Of a stretch of 64,000 nucleotides of DNA, positions 1 through 8,451 are shown piece by piece; the stretch's first letter is position 1, and each line of letters begins with the position of its first letter. The translations under genes and the position numbers were made by a program. Source of the DNA: Cohnella nanjingensis (GTDB lineage: Bacteria; Bacillota; Bacilli; Paenibacillales; Paenibacillaceae); the NCBI RefSeq assembly GCF_014212125.1, contig NZ_JACJVP010000011.1, forward strand, positions 186,001-250,000, given 5' to 3'. The notes beneath the pieces are model-generated. The model did not search any database. It worked only from the letters and a program-made list of their open reading frames with translations, and had not been told where the DNA came from.

Positions 1-138
1 CAGGACATAGCGGACGCCGTCGTATTCCTGGCATCCGACAAGGCCAGGTACATTACCGGAACGACGCTGTACGTTGACGGAGGGTATTCCGCTTACCATG
101 CGCCGGAAATCGCGACTTCGTTGACGCACAACATTTAA
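1..138 (+). CDS. SDR family oxidoreductase, C-terminal end only
   Basis: The last 45 codons of a short-chain dehydrogenase/reductase that begins before the window. What is visible is the SDR C-terminus: the A-D-A-V helix, an S-D-K turn and the Y-V-D-G-G loop that closes the Rossmann fold. It matches the end of the complete SDR at 12316-13110 nearly residue for residue, including the unusual tail Y-H-A-P-E-I, so the two are close paralogues. The E2 gene starts 20 bases downstream after GGAGG (149-153), so this is probably the preceding gene of the same operon. The substrate, likely a sugar or hydroxy acid, is inference from context. Confidence 0.85.
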   Translation, partial: QDIADAVVFLASDKARYITGTTLYVDGGYSAYHAPEIATSLTHNI

Positions 139-158
139 TCGAATTATCGGAGGCAGCT

Positions 159-1439
159 ATGGCTACCAATATTGTCATACCTTCGCTCGGGTTAACGATG
201 GAAGAGGGAATCATCGTAGAGTGGCTCGCAAAGGACGGAGAACGGGTTGAAAAAGAAGAAGCCGTCCTGCTCATCGAGACGGACAAAGCGACGGCGGAAG
301 TCGTCGCACCGGCGACCGGCATTCTCGGCGGCATCGTGGCGCAAGTCGGCGAGGCGTTTCCAGTCGGGGTGAAAGTGGCGACCATCTATGCGACTCATGA
401 GGAGTACGAGGCTGACCACAATACGGAGACGAGCCGCGGCTCTACGGAAGGAGAGACGCCGGCTGCTGAGGTTCCAGCGATTGAACAGCCGGCCGATCCG
501 ATTCGGCTTGAGCCGCGGATGCCCGCCCCTCCTTCGGAGCGTGAGGTACGGATCAAAGCGTCGCCCGCCGCGAAGAAGCTGGCCGGGGAGCTGGGCATTC
601 CGCTCGCGGATGTCGCCGGCACCGGGCCGGGAGGGCGGATACTCGAGTCGAACGTCGCCCTTCATGCGAAGGGGGCGACGGACGAAACGCCGCCGCATCC
701 GAAGTCTGCGTTCCCTGTGGCCGCGCCGACGGCAGCGCCTCGGGCCGAGCCGCAAGCCGTTTCCGCGATGCGCAAGACGATCGCCCGCAGAATGGTGCAA
801 TCGAAGCTCGAGACCGCACCGGTTACGATCTTCATGGAGGCAAGAATGGACGAAGCGATAAACCTGCGCGAGCGGCTGAACGACGGTTTGCGGGAGCAGG
901 GCGGCAGCCTGAAGCTGACGTACGACGCGATTTTTGCGAAAACGGTTGCGCTTGCGATGAAGAACCATCCGCACATGCAGGCGCAATGGGTCGATGACAA
1001 GCTGATCTACCCCGGAGGCGTGCACGTCGGAGTCGCGGTGTCGCTGCCTGACGGTCTCGTCGTGCCCGTCGTCCGAGATGCGGACAGCCGTTCGCTCATG
1101 GCGATCGCCGCCGACATATCGCGGCTTGCGCTGGAGGCGCGGGCGGGCAAGCTGAAGCCGGACGACATGAGGGGCGGTACGGTGACGATTTCCAATCTCG
1201 GCATGTATCCGGTCACAGGCTTCACGCCGGTCATAAATTTGCCGGAAGCCTGCATACTCGGCATCGGCAGCGTTCAAGAGAAGGCTATTGCAGTCGACGG
1301 CGCCTTGACGATCGGCCGAGTTGCCGTGCTGAGTCTGACGTTCGATCATCGGGTAACCGACGGGGCGCCGGCGGCCGCTTTCTTGACGGAGTTCAAATCC
1401 ATCGTGGAGCGGCCCTATCGGCTGTTCCTAGAACACTAA
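159..1439 (+). CDS. 2-oxoacid dehydrogenase E2, dihydrolipoamide acyltransferase
   Basis: E2 core of a 2-oxoacid dehydrogenase complex; it moves the acyl group from lipoyl to coenzyme A. Domains in order are one lipoyl domain (about 1-78, lipoylated Lys43 in E-T-D-K-A), a proline/alanine/glutamate-rich linker, a peripheral-subunit-binding domain (about 132-168, with S-P-A-A-K-K and G-P-G-G-R-I) and the catalytic domain (about 200-426). The active-site motif D-H-R-V-T-D-G is present (His397, Asp401). At 426 residues with one lipoyl domain it is like Gram-positive acetoin or pyruvate E2. Unusually, E2 precedes the E1 genes. The dedicated placement in a sugar-acid gene cluster suggests that pyruvate or a related 2-oxoacid from that pathway is the substrate; acetoin cannot be excluded. 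Confidence 0.93.
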   Translation: MATNIVIPSLGLTMEEGIIVEWLAKDGERVEKEEAVLLIETDKATAEVVAPATGILGGIVAQVGEAFPVGVKVATIYATHEEYEADHNTETSRGSTEGETPAAEVPAIEQPADPIRLEPRMPAPPSEREVRIKASPAAKKLAGELGIPLADVAGTGPGGRILESNVALHAKGATDETPPHPKSAFPVAAPTAAPRAEPQAVSAMRKTIARRMVQSKLETAPVTIFMEARMDEAINLRERLNDGLREQGGSLKLTYDAIFAKTVALAMKNHPHMQAQWVDDKLIYPGGVHVGVAVSLPDGLVVPVVRDADSRSLMAIAADISRLALEARAGKLKPDDMRGGTVTISNLGMYPVTGFTPVINLPEACILGIGSVQEKAIAVDGALTIGRVAVLSLTFDHRVTDGAPAAAFLTEFKSIVERPYRLFLEH

Positions 1440-1454
1440 TCGAGGGGGAGCGTT

Positions 1455-2474
1455 ATGTCCAAGGCCAACTATTATTTGCAAACGCCTAGAAAACACGAGG
1501 TCACAAGCTTCGACCGAGAGCTCGTGCTGGGTTTCTTGAAGGAGATGGTGCGAATCCGGGAATTCGAGTCGAGGGCCGAGGAGCAGACGCTGGCGGGCAA
1601 CGTCGTGGGCGGCATTCATCTGGCGATAGGTCACGAAGCGGTCGCCGTCGGTGTCATGCAGGCGCTTCGCCGCGAAGATTACGTTACGGGACCGCACCGG
1701 GGACATCATCTCGTGCTGGCCAAAGGCTCCGACATGAAGAACGTCATGGCCGAGTTGTTAGGCAAGGCGACCGGCATTTCGGGCGGGCGCGGCGGCTCCA
1801 TGCATATGGCGGATGCCGAGACGGGACTGCTCGGCGTCAACGGCATCGTAGGCGCTTCGATCGTCATCGCGACGGGCGCCGCGTTCTCGGCGAAATATTT
1901 GGGCCAGGACCGCGTCGCGGTCGCTTTCTTCGGGGACGGGGGCTCGAACAAGGGGCAGTTTCACGAAAGCTTGAACATGGCTTCGATTCTCGACTTGCCC
2001 GCCATCTACGTATGCGAGAACAACGAATTCGCAGTCGAGACGGCCGTATCGTATTCTACGGGCGTCGATAACATCGCCGAACGCGGCTCGAGCTACCGGA
2101 TGCCGGGTATCATCGTCGACGGACTGGATGTGCTCGACGTCTACGTCGCAGCGAAGGAGGCCCGCCAGCGCGCGGTGCAGGACAGCCGTCCGACGCTTAT
2201 CGAAGCGAAGACGTATCGATTCAAGGGACACTCCATCGGCGACAAGGAGGACTATCGGACCAAAGAGGAAGTACAGGAGCGGATGAAGAGCGATCCGATC
2301 TTCAAGCTGAAGCATCGGCTCGAGGAAGCCGGGTGGCTGAGCGAGCAACAATGGAACGAGCTCAAGTCCGAAGTCGACCGGGAAGTGGAGACCGCCGTCC
2401 AGTTCGCGTTGAACAGCCCGCTTCCGAGCGCTGCGACCGCTTTACACCACGTTTATGCGAAGGAGATGTTCTGA
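1455..2474 (+). CDS. 2-oxoacid dehydrogenase E1 component, alpha subunit
   Basis: Thiamine diphosphate-dependent decarboxylase subunit that forms a heterotetramer with the beta subunit encoded next. The TPP/Mg motif runs from G-D-G (160-162) to N-N (189-190), the usual spacing. The G-G-S-M-H and H-R-G-H-H segments are typical of the alpha subunit. The 339-residue length fits the PdhA/AcoA/BkdA group. It starts 15 bases after the E2 stop, behind a GAGGGGGAG ribosome binding site. Its stop lies just before the E1 beta start, consistent with translational coupling. The choice among pyruvate, branched-chain and acetoin dehydrogenase is not possible from the motifs alone. Confidence 0.92.
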   Translation: MSKANYYLQTPRKHEVTSFDRELVLGFLKEMVRIREFESRAEEQTLAGNVVGGIHLAIGHEAVAVGVMQALRREDYVTGPHRGHHLVLAKGSDMKNVMAELLGKATGISGGRGGSMHMADAETGLLGVNGIVGASIVIATGAAFSAKYLGQDRVAVAFFGDGGSNKGQFHESLNMASILDLPAIYVCENNEFAVETAVSYSTGVDNIAERGSSYRMPGIIVDGLDVLDVYVAAKEARQRAVQDSRPTLIEAKTYRFKGHSIGDKEDYRTKEEVQERMKSDPIFKLKHRLEEAGWLSEQQWNELKSEVDREVETAVQFALNSPLPSAATALHHVYAKEMF

Positions 2475-2475
2475 C

Positions 2476-3465
2476 ATGCGCGAAATCACGTTTGCCAGCG
2501 CGTTCGCGGAAGCGGTGCACGAGGAGATGGATCGGGATCCGACGATCTTCGTGTTGGGCACGGACATCCGCATCCGAGGGGGACACTTCGGTCAGCTCAA
2601 GGATATCGGCCAGACGTTCGGGCCGAAGCGGGTCGTCGACTCGCCGATTTCCGAAGCCGCGATGGTCGGATTGTCTCTCGGCGCGGCCATGACCGGTCTG
2701 CGTCCGATCTGCGACTTGAACTTTGAGGACTTCTATTTGGGCGCGATGGACGAGGTCGTGAATCAGATCGCCAAAGTCCGCTACAAATTCAACGGGCAAT
2801 TCAAATGTCCGCTTGTCATCCGCGCGTCCAGCGGCGCCGCGAGGGCGACCGGGCCGCAGCATTCCCAGATGCTCGAAGCGTGGTTCGCGCACGTGCCCGG
2901 GCTGATCGTCGTCGCCCCGTCGACGGCGGAGGATGCCAAAGGCATGCTGAAGACTGCGCTTCGAGGCGAGGACCCGGTGATTTTCTCCTTCCATAAAATG
3001 CTTGGCAATATGAAGGGCCCGGTCCCGGACGGGGACTACACGACGCCGTTCGGCCAGGCGAACATCGTGAAGCCGGGGACGGACGTGACGATCGCGGCGT
3101 ATTCGATCATGGTGCCCAAGTCGCTTCAGGCGGCTCGGGAGCTAGAGAAGGAAGGCATCTCCGCCGAAGTGGTCGACCTCCGCACGATTGTGCCTCTTGA
3201 CGTAAACACGGTCGCCGAATCGGTCAAGAAGACGAAGCGGCTCGTCATCGCCCACGAGGCATACAAGTTCGGCGGTATGGGCGCGGAGATCGCCGCCCAG
3301 ATCGGCGAAGCGGTATTCGATTACCTCGATGCGCCGATCGTGCGCGTCGGCAGCAAGCATGCGGCCATTCCGGTATCTCCGGTGCTCCAGGAGCAGATTA
3401 CGCCGGGCAAGGCCGAAGTCGTCGCCGCCGTGCAATCCGTCATGGAAGGAGTCGTGAGGGTATGA
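2476..3465 (+). CDS. 2-oxoacid dehydrogenase E1 component, beta subunit
   Basis: Beta subunit of the E1 heterotetramer; a transketolase-type pyrimidine-binding domain (about 4-175) followed by the transketolase C-terminal domain (about 195-325). The start used is ATG 2476, directly after the E1 alpha stop, with AGGAG at 2461-2465 giving a 10-base spacing. An in-frame ATG at 2455 lies inside E1 alpha and would add seven residues not typical of the family. The F-E-D-F and P-I-S-E-A segments and the H-E-A-Y motif near residue 263 are family features. It overlaps the following dehydrogenase by 4 bases (ATGA), showing tight coupling. Confidence 0.92.
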   Translation: MREITFASAFAEAVHEEMDRDPTIFVLGTDIRIRGGHFGQLKDIGQTFGPKRVVDSPISEAAMVGLSLGAAMTGLRPICDLNFEDFYLGAMDEVVNQIAKVRYKFNGQFKCPLVIRASSGAARATGPQHSQMLEAWFAHVPGLIVVAPSTAEDAKGMLKTALRGEDPVIFSFHKMLGNMKGPVPDGDYTTPFGQANIVKPGTDVTIAAYSIMVPKSLQAARELEKEGISAEVVDLRTIVPLDVNTVAESVKKTKRLVIAHEAYKFGGMGAEIAAQIGEAVFDYLDAPIVRVGSKHAAIPVSPVLQEQITPGKAEVVAAVQSVMEGVVRV

Positions 3466-4433
3466 CCTATCGTATCGCTTACGTAAACGTAGGCTTTCTC
3501 GATACGCTGATCGAAGATCGGATCGCCGCCGAAGCCGGGATGAGGATCGACTACTTCAACGGCATGGATACGAAGGAGCTTCCGCAGCAGGTGAAGGACG
3601 CCGACGCCGTTATCGTAACGCTGGAGAAGTTTACCGACGACTTGATGAGCCGGATTCCGAATCTGAAGGTGATCGGCCGGATGGGCGTCGGCACCGACAG
3701 CCTCGATATCGAGGCGGCAACCCGCAGGGGCATCCCGATCATCAACATCCCCGACTACTGCATCGAGGAGGTCGCCCTGCAGGCGGTCAGCCTGATGCTC
3801 GCCGCGCATCGCAAAGTCGTTCCCGCCAACAAGCTCGTCTCGGAACGCCGTTGGGGCATGGACGGCATACGCCCGATTCATGCGCTGTCCGGGCTGACGC
3901 TCGGCCTGCTCGGCATGGGCCGCATCGGCGTCAAAGTGATCGAGTATATGCGCGCCATGGTAGGTGCAATCGCCGTATACGATCCTTATTTGACGCCGGA
4001 CAAGGCGCCCCCCGGCGTGAAGCTCGTTTCCCTTGAGGAGCTGCTGTCCGAGTCGGATATGATTAGCGTGCATTGCCCGCTCTCCCCTGAAACCCGCTAT
4101 CTCATCAACCGGGAAAACATCGCGAAGATGGAGAAGAAACCGATCGTCGTCAATGTCTCGCGCGGTCCGATCATCCATGAGGAAGATTTGCTCGAAGGAC
4201 TGAACAGCGGGCAAGTTCGTTACGCGGCGCTCGACGTGCTCGAGCAGGAGCCGCCGGAGCCCAGCCATCCTCTGCTCGACCACCCGAATGCGCTGATCAC
4301 GAGCCATATCGCCTGGTATTCCGAGGAAGCACAGGTGAGGATGCGCGAGCTGAGCATCCGGCGGGTCATCGATTACTTGGAGGGCCGCAGCGTGCCTACG
4401 ATCGTCAATCCGCAAGCGGTCGGGGCCAGGTAA
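3462..4433 (+). CDS. D-isomer-specific 2-hydroxyacid dehydrogenase
   Basis: NAD-dependent reductase/dehydrogenase acting on 2-oxoacid/D-2-hydroxyacid pairs. The nucleotide-binding G-M-G-R-I-G lies at 151-156, and the catalytic residues expected for the family are present: Arg234 in S-R-G, Glu263 in L-E-Q-E-P and His282 in S-H-I-A. Length (323) is normal. It overlaps the E1 beta stop by four bases and is followed three bases later by the E3 start, so it is embedded within the 2-oxoacid dehydrogenase operon. That position suggests it makes or removes the 2-oxoacid used by the complex. Substrate is unknown; homologues are often named phosphoglycerate dehydrogenase or C-terminal-binding protein. 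Confidence 0.88.
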   Translation: MTYRIAYVNVGFLDTLIEDRIAAEAGMRIDYFNGMDTKELPQQVKDADAVIVTLEKFTDDLMSRIPNLKVIGRMGVGTDSLDIEAATRRGIPIINIPDYCIEEVALQAVSLMLAAHRKVVPANKLVSERRWGMDGIRPIHALSGLTLGLLGMGRIGVKVIEYMRAMVGAIAVYDPYLTPDKAPPGVKLVSLEELLSESDMISVHCPLSPETRYLINRENIAKMEKKPIVVNVSRGPIIHEEDLLEGLNSGQVRYAALDVLEQEPPEPSHPLLDHPNALITSHIAWYSEEAQVRMRELSIRRVIDYLEGRSVPTIVNPQAVGAR

Positions 4434-4436
4434 GCC

Positions 4437-5858
4437 ATGACGACGGAGGAGACGTTATACGACGTCGTTCTGCTGGGAGGCGGAACCGGGGGGTACGTGT
4501 CCGCCATCCGCGCCGCCCAGCTTGGGCTCAAGGTCGCCGTTGTGGAGCGGCACAAGGTGGGCGGGACCTGCCTGCACAAAGGCTGCATGCCGAGCAAGGC
4601 GTTGCTGCGAACGGCAGAAGTATACGCGCTGGCGAAGAGAGCGGATGAGTTCGGCGTCGAGACCGTCGGGCTGTCCGTCAGTTGGTCCAAGGCGCTTGCC
4701 CGAAAGGACGATATTGTTCAGACGCTGCATGCAGGCGTTCAGGGGTTGCTGAGGAAAAACAAGGTGACGGTCGTCGAAGGAAGCGGAAGGCTGGCGGAAC
4801 CTAGCGGCGGCAGCATCGAACACGGCTGTTATTGGACGGTCGAGACCGAGGGACGCGCCGTCCGGGCGAGGAATGTGGTGCTGTCCACGGGAAGCCGTCC
4901 GGCAACGATGGGTTTGCCGCTGGACGAACGAACGATCATGACGTCCGATCAGGCGCTCGAGCGAGCAGCGCTGCCGAAGTCCGTCCTGATCGTCGGCGGC
5001 GGCAGCATCGGTCTCGAGTGGGCGTCCCTCTACGCGGATTGCGGCGCGGAGGTGACGATCGTCGAAGCGCTGCCTAGGCTGATGGCGCTTGAAGAAGAGG
5101 ACGTCAGCGAGGAAATCCGCAAGTTGTTCGTCCGCAAAGGCATACGGGTGCTGACATCGACGAAGGTGGATGTCGCCGGCGTCATGGGGTCCCGCAGCAA
5201 CGTCATCGTTCCGGTAACCAAGGAGAACGGCAGCCGGACGACGCTGATGGCAGAAGCGTTGCTGCTGTCCGTCGGGCGGCTGCCGAACGTCGAGGACATC
5301 GGCATCGACGGTCTGCCGATCGAGCGAAGCGGCCCTTATCTGAAGGTGAACGGTTATCAGGAGACGGGAGTGCCCGGGTTGTACGCCATCGGCGACATCT
5401 GCGGCGGCGGGCTCGCGCACGTCGCGGCCGAGCAAGGCATCATCGCCGCGGAGCGGATCGCCGGACTCGAGCCGAAACCGTACGATTCGAACGTCATTCC
5501 GAAGTGCACGTACACGCGGCCGGAGATCGCCAGCGTCGGCTTGACCGAGCAGGCGGCGCGTGAAGCAGGCTTCGACGTGCAAGCGGGCAAGTTCCCGTTC
5601 CGCGCGATCGGTAAATCCTTGATCTACGGGGAATACGAAGGGTTCGCCAAGCTTGTCGTCGATCGGAGCGACGGCAAGGTGCTCGGCGCTCATCTGATCG
5701 GGCCGCACGCGACGGATTTGATCGCCGAACCCGGCTTGCTCGTGGCGGGCGGCATGAACTTGTCGGAGCTGGTCCATGCGACGCACGCGCACCCGACGCT
5801 GGCGGAGGCGTTCAAGGAAGCGGGCCTCGCGGTCATGGGCAGAGCGATTCATTATTAA
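4437..5858 (+). CDS. lpdA: Dihydrolipoamide dehydrogenase (E3)
   Basis: FAD-dependent disulfide oxidoreductase that reoxidises the lipoyl group of E2 with NAD. The FAD G-G-G-T-G-G is near residue 14, the redox disulfide is Cys45/Cys50 in G-T-C-L-H-K-G-C, the NAD site is G-G-G-S-I-G-L-E (187-194), and the C-terminal base pair His452/Glu457 is in H-A-H-P-T-L-A-E. Cys-Leu-His-Lys-Gly-Cys replaces the commoner Cys-Leu-Asn form, a tolerated variation. It follows the D-2-hydroxyacid dehydrogenase by three bases, completing a full E1-E2-E3 set in one transcript, so the complex does not have to borrow E3 from the housekeeping pyruvate dehydrogenase. Confidence 0.93.
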   Translation: MTTEETLYDVVLLGGGTGGYVSAIRAAQLGLKVAVVERHKVGGTCLHKGCMPSKALLRTAEVYALAKRADEFGVETVGLSVSWSKALARKDDIVQTLHAGVQGLLRKNKVTVVEGSGRLAEPSGGSIEHGCYWTVETEGRAVRARNVVLSTGSRPATMGLPLDERTIMTSDQALERAALPKSVLIVGGGSIGLEWASLYADCGAEVTIVEALPRLMALEEEDVSEEIRKLFVRKGIRVLTSTKVDVAGVMGSRSNVIVPVTKENGSRTTLMAEALLLSVGRLPNVEDIGIDGLPIERSGPYLKVNGYQETGVPGLYAIGDICGGGLAHVAAEQGIIAAERIAGLEPKPYDSNVIPKCTYTRPEIASVGLTEQAAREAGFDVQAGKFPFRAIGKSLIYGEYEGFAKLVVDRSDGKVLGAHLIGPHATDLIAEPGLLVAGGMNLSELVHATHAHPTLAEAFKEAGLAVMGRAIHY

Positions 5859-5881
5859 CGCAAAGGAAGGCGGCCCGGCAA

Positions 5882-6500
5882 ATGAAAATCGTATCCTATC
5901 AGGAGTTGAAGGAGCGCTGTATCCGCAAGTTCGAAACGGCCGGCGTACCGGCCGAGGAGGCGGGCATCGCGGCCGACGTGCTCGTTCATGCCAACCTGCG
6001 CGGCGTAGATTCCCATGGCACCATGCGCATGGAGCATTACATCAACAAGATCAACGCGGGAGGCATCAACGCCAAGCCGTCGTTGCGTACGACGGAAACG
6101 GGACCCGTCACGGCGATCGTCGACGGGAACGACGGGCTCGGCCACGTCGTATTTCGGCGGCGCCAAAGGGTTCGGGATGGCCTTCGTCGTGGACGTGTTC
6201 TCTTCTTTGCTGATGGGCGCGGCGTTCGGTCCCCATGTGAGCGTGATGTACGGCGGGGATGATGCGGAGCATCGCAAGCTCGGCCAGTTTTTCTGCGCGA
6301 TCAACCCGGCTAATTTTACTGATCGGGAACGGTTCTGCGAACAGATGGATCAATTGATCGACGAACTGCACGCCGTGGAACCGGCGGAAGGGTTCGAACG
6401 CGTTCTCGTTCCGGGAGAGCCGGAGACGCGGCATCAGCAGCTCCGGCTCGAATCCGGCATCCCGCTCACGGCGGAAGTTCACCGATACTTGTTCGGATAA
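5882..6500 (+). pseudogene. Broken Ldh2-family (malate/L-lactate) dehydrogenase
   Basis: Remnant of an NAD(P)-dependent Ldh2/malate dehydrogenase family gene. The first about 90 codons, with the D-S-H-G motif, are intact to D-G-L-G. The sequence then jumps within a few bases to F-G-G-A-K-G-F-G, which in the intact paralogue (40163-41179) lies about 390 bases further on, and the reading frame shifts. The C-terminal about 110 codons follow in the new frame and end at 6500. Total length is 619 bases against 1017 in the paralogue. The missing part holds the S-S-H catalytic region and much of the cofactor site, so it should be inactive. An assembly error is possible but less likely. Confidence 0.85.
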
Positions 6501-6540
6501 GACGCTGAGCCGATAACGAAGCGAAAGGAAGAATCTCGCG

Positions 6541-7419
6541 ATGCAACTGATCAATTTTAAATGGCGGAACGAATTCGCGCTGGGGATTAGAACGGAGGAA
6601 GGCATCGCCGTCGTTTCCGAGCTGGCCGCCGCCGCGGGAGCAAGCGGGGTGCCGGTCACGATGTCCGAAGCGCTGCGGAAAGGCGGAGAGGCGATCGACG
6701 CCGTTCGGCGGCTATGGGAGGCGACTCCCAAGCATCGCGTGGCGTACGTGCCGGAGGATGGCATTCTGTATGGGCCGTGCAATCCGCAGCCGGGCAAGAT
6801 CGTCTGCGTCGGCCTGAACTACCGGAGGCACGCCGAGGAGACGAATTCGCCGATTCCGGAATATCCGGTGCTGTTCAGCAAATTCGAGAATACAATCGCC
6901 GCCCATGATGAAGACGTACCGCTGCCGCAATCTCACATGGTCGACTACGAGGCGGAGCTGGCGATGGTCATCGGCCGCACGGCTAAAGATGTCGGCGAGG
7001 ACGAAGCGCTCGAATACGTCGCCGGTTACTGCGTCGCGGACGATCTGTCGGCCCGGGATTTGCAGGGCCGGACGTCCCAGTGGCTCGTCGGCAAAAGCTG
7101 CGACAGGTTCTGTCCCGTCGGCCCGTACCTCGTCACCGCCGACGAAGTCGGGGATCCGAACCGGCTCGGTATCTCTCTTCGCGTGAACGGCGAAATCCGC
7201 CAGCAATCGAACACGCAGGACATGATCTTCGACTGCAAGAAGATCGTAAGTTACGTGTCGCGCTATATGACGCTAAAGCCGGGAGACATGATCCTAACCG
7301 GCACGCCGGAAGGCGTGATCGTCGGTTATCCGCCGGAGAAGCGCGTCTGGCTCAAGAGCGGCGACACCGTTACCGTCGAGATCGAGAAGCTTGGCCGGCT
7401 GACCAATACATTAGTCTAA
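6541..7419 (+). CDS. Fumarylacetoacetate hydrolase (FAH) family protein
   Basis: Enzyme of the FAH superfamily, whose members cleave C-C bonds of diketo acids or isomerise/decarboxylate 2-oxo-enoic acids using a divalent metal. The metal triad is present: Glu137 and Glu139 in Y-E-A-E-L, and Asp168 in V-A-D-D-L-S-A-R-D. The G-K-S-C-D segment and the C-terminal G-T-P-E-G-V are also typical. It is the last gene of the operon, before a strong terminator. In oxidative L-fucose or L-rhamnose pathways an FAH protein hydrolyses a 2,4-diketo-3-deoxy acid. That role fits the SDRs and lactonase nearby but is inference. Confidence 0.9.
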   Translation: MQLINFKWRNEFALGIRTEEGIAVVSELAAAAGASGVPVTMSEALRKGGEAIDAVRRLWEATPKHRVAYVPEDGILYGPCNPQPGKIVCVGLNYRRHAEETNSPIPEYPVLFSKFENTIAAHDEDVPLPQSHMVDYEAELAMVIGRTAKDVGEDEALEYVAGYCVADDLSARDLQGRTSQWLVGKSCDRFCPVGPYLVTADEVGDPNRLGISLRVNGEIRQQSNTQDMIFDCKKIVSYVSRYMTLKPGDMILTGTPEGVIVGYPPEKRVWLKSGDTVTVEIEKLGRLTNTLV

Positions 7420-7560
7420 GGGGGCGTCCGGGATGAACGCCTTGGCGAAGCACGCGCCCCTTGGCCGACAAGCAGGAGGCGTTTCGGGACGCCGGGGAGG
7501 AGGGAGAGGCTGACCGGCCAGGCACAACAATCCTCATAACGAACCGCAACGTCCAAAAAA

Positions 7561-7605
7561 AGACTTTCGCAACCCGGCCAGGCGAACGCCGGGATGCGAA
7601 AGTCT
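7561..7605. terminator. Bidirectional Rho-independent terminator
   Basis: Two 18-base arms (7561-7578 and 7588-7605) pair with a single mismatch around a 9-base loop. The stem is preceded by an A-run and followed by TTTTCT, so it can stop transcription from both the FAH gene on the plus strand and the convergent SDR on the minus strand. The stretch 7420-7560 holds no gene that I can see. Confidence 0.88.
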
Positions 7606-7620
7606 TTTCTATTCCTTATT

Positions 7621-8382
7621 TTATTGAAGGAAAAATCGCGTGCTGGAGCCGCCGTCGACGGTCAGAATCTGGCCGGTGACGAAGTCGGCGTCTGCGCTGG
7701 CGAAGAAGGAGACGACCGGCGCGACGTCCTCCGGGTAGCCGATCCGGCCGAGAGGAATTTGGCGGCCAACCGCGTCCTTGTCGTGGTTCGGGTCTTCGGT
7801 GAACTTCTCGACTTCCGTCGCGCCCGGGGCGACCGCGTTGACGGTAATGTTGTACTTGGCCAGATCGAGAGCAAGCTGCCTTGTCATCGCGTTCATGCCG
7901 CCCTTAGTAGAAGCGTACGCTGCATATCGCGGCATCGTCAGGCTGCCGTGAACGGAGCTGATGTTAATGATCTTGCCTCGGCCGAGCTTCAACATCTCCC
8001 TGGCGCACGCTTGGGAGCAGAAGAAAGCGCCTTTCAGGTTGGTGTCGAGCACGCGATCCCAGAACGATTCCGTCACGTCGAAGAAGTCGATCATCGGATC
8101 GATCGCCGCGTTGTTGACCAGAATGTCCACGCGGCCGAAGAGCTCGACCGTCTTGGCGACCATGTCTTCGATCTGCCCGACGCTCGACACGTCCGCTTTG
8201 ACCGCGACGGCTTGGCGTCCGAGCTTCGCGATCTCCCGGACGATGTCGCTGGCGCCCTGCTCGCTGTTCGCATAATTGACGACGACGTTTGCGCCGCATT
8301 CGGCCAGGCGGTATGCGATCCGCTTGCCGATGCCGCGGCCGCTTCCCGTGACGATCGCGACTTTGCCGTTAAGGTCGTGCAT
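7621..8382 (-). CDS. SDR family oxidoreductase
   Basis: Classical short-chain dehydrogenase, 253 residues, of the FabG/glucose-dehydrogenase type. The cofactor motif T-G-S-G-R-G-I-G is at 12-19, N-N-A-A at 90-93, the active-site serine is in N-I-S-S (about 142-143) and the Y-x3-K pair is Tyr156/Lys160. It is likely cytoplasmic and tetrameric. It lies downstream of the UlaG-like hydrolase on the same strand (69-base gap), so the two are probably co-transcribed from the promoter at 9284-9312. Pairing an SDR with a lactonase-like enzyme suggests oxidation of a sugar to a lactone and its opening. The exact sugar is unknown. Confidence 0.9.
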   Translation of the reverse strand: MHDLNGKVAIVTGSGRGIGKRIAYRLAECGANVVVNYANSEQGASDIVREIAKLGRQAVAVKADVSSVGQIEDMVAKTVELFGRVDILVNNAAIDPMIDFFDVTESFWDRVLDTNLKGAFFCSQACAREMLKLGRGKIINISSVHGSLTMPRYAAYASTKGGMNAMTRQLALDLAKYNITVNAVAPGATEVEKFTEDPNHDKDAVGRQIPLGRIGYPEDVAPVVSFFASADADFVTGQILTVDGGSSTRFFLQ

Positions 8383-8451
8383 GAAACTATCCCCTTTGCA
8401 TGAATGGATGGGAGCAAGCGCAGTCGAACGGATGCCGATATTCGCGCCGCC

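Noticed and set aside
192..1349. Long minus-strand open frame opposite the E2 gene
   Set aside because: A shadow of the GC-rich E2 coding strand: arginine/histidine-rich, no family pattern, no ribosome binding site.
4455..5852. 465-codon minus-strand frame opposite the E3 gene
   Set aside because: Same reason; E3 on the plus strand has all motifs.
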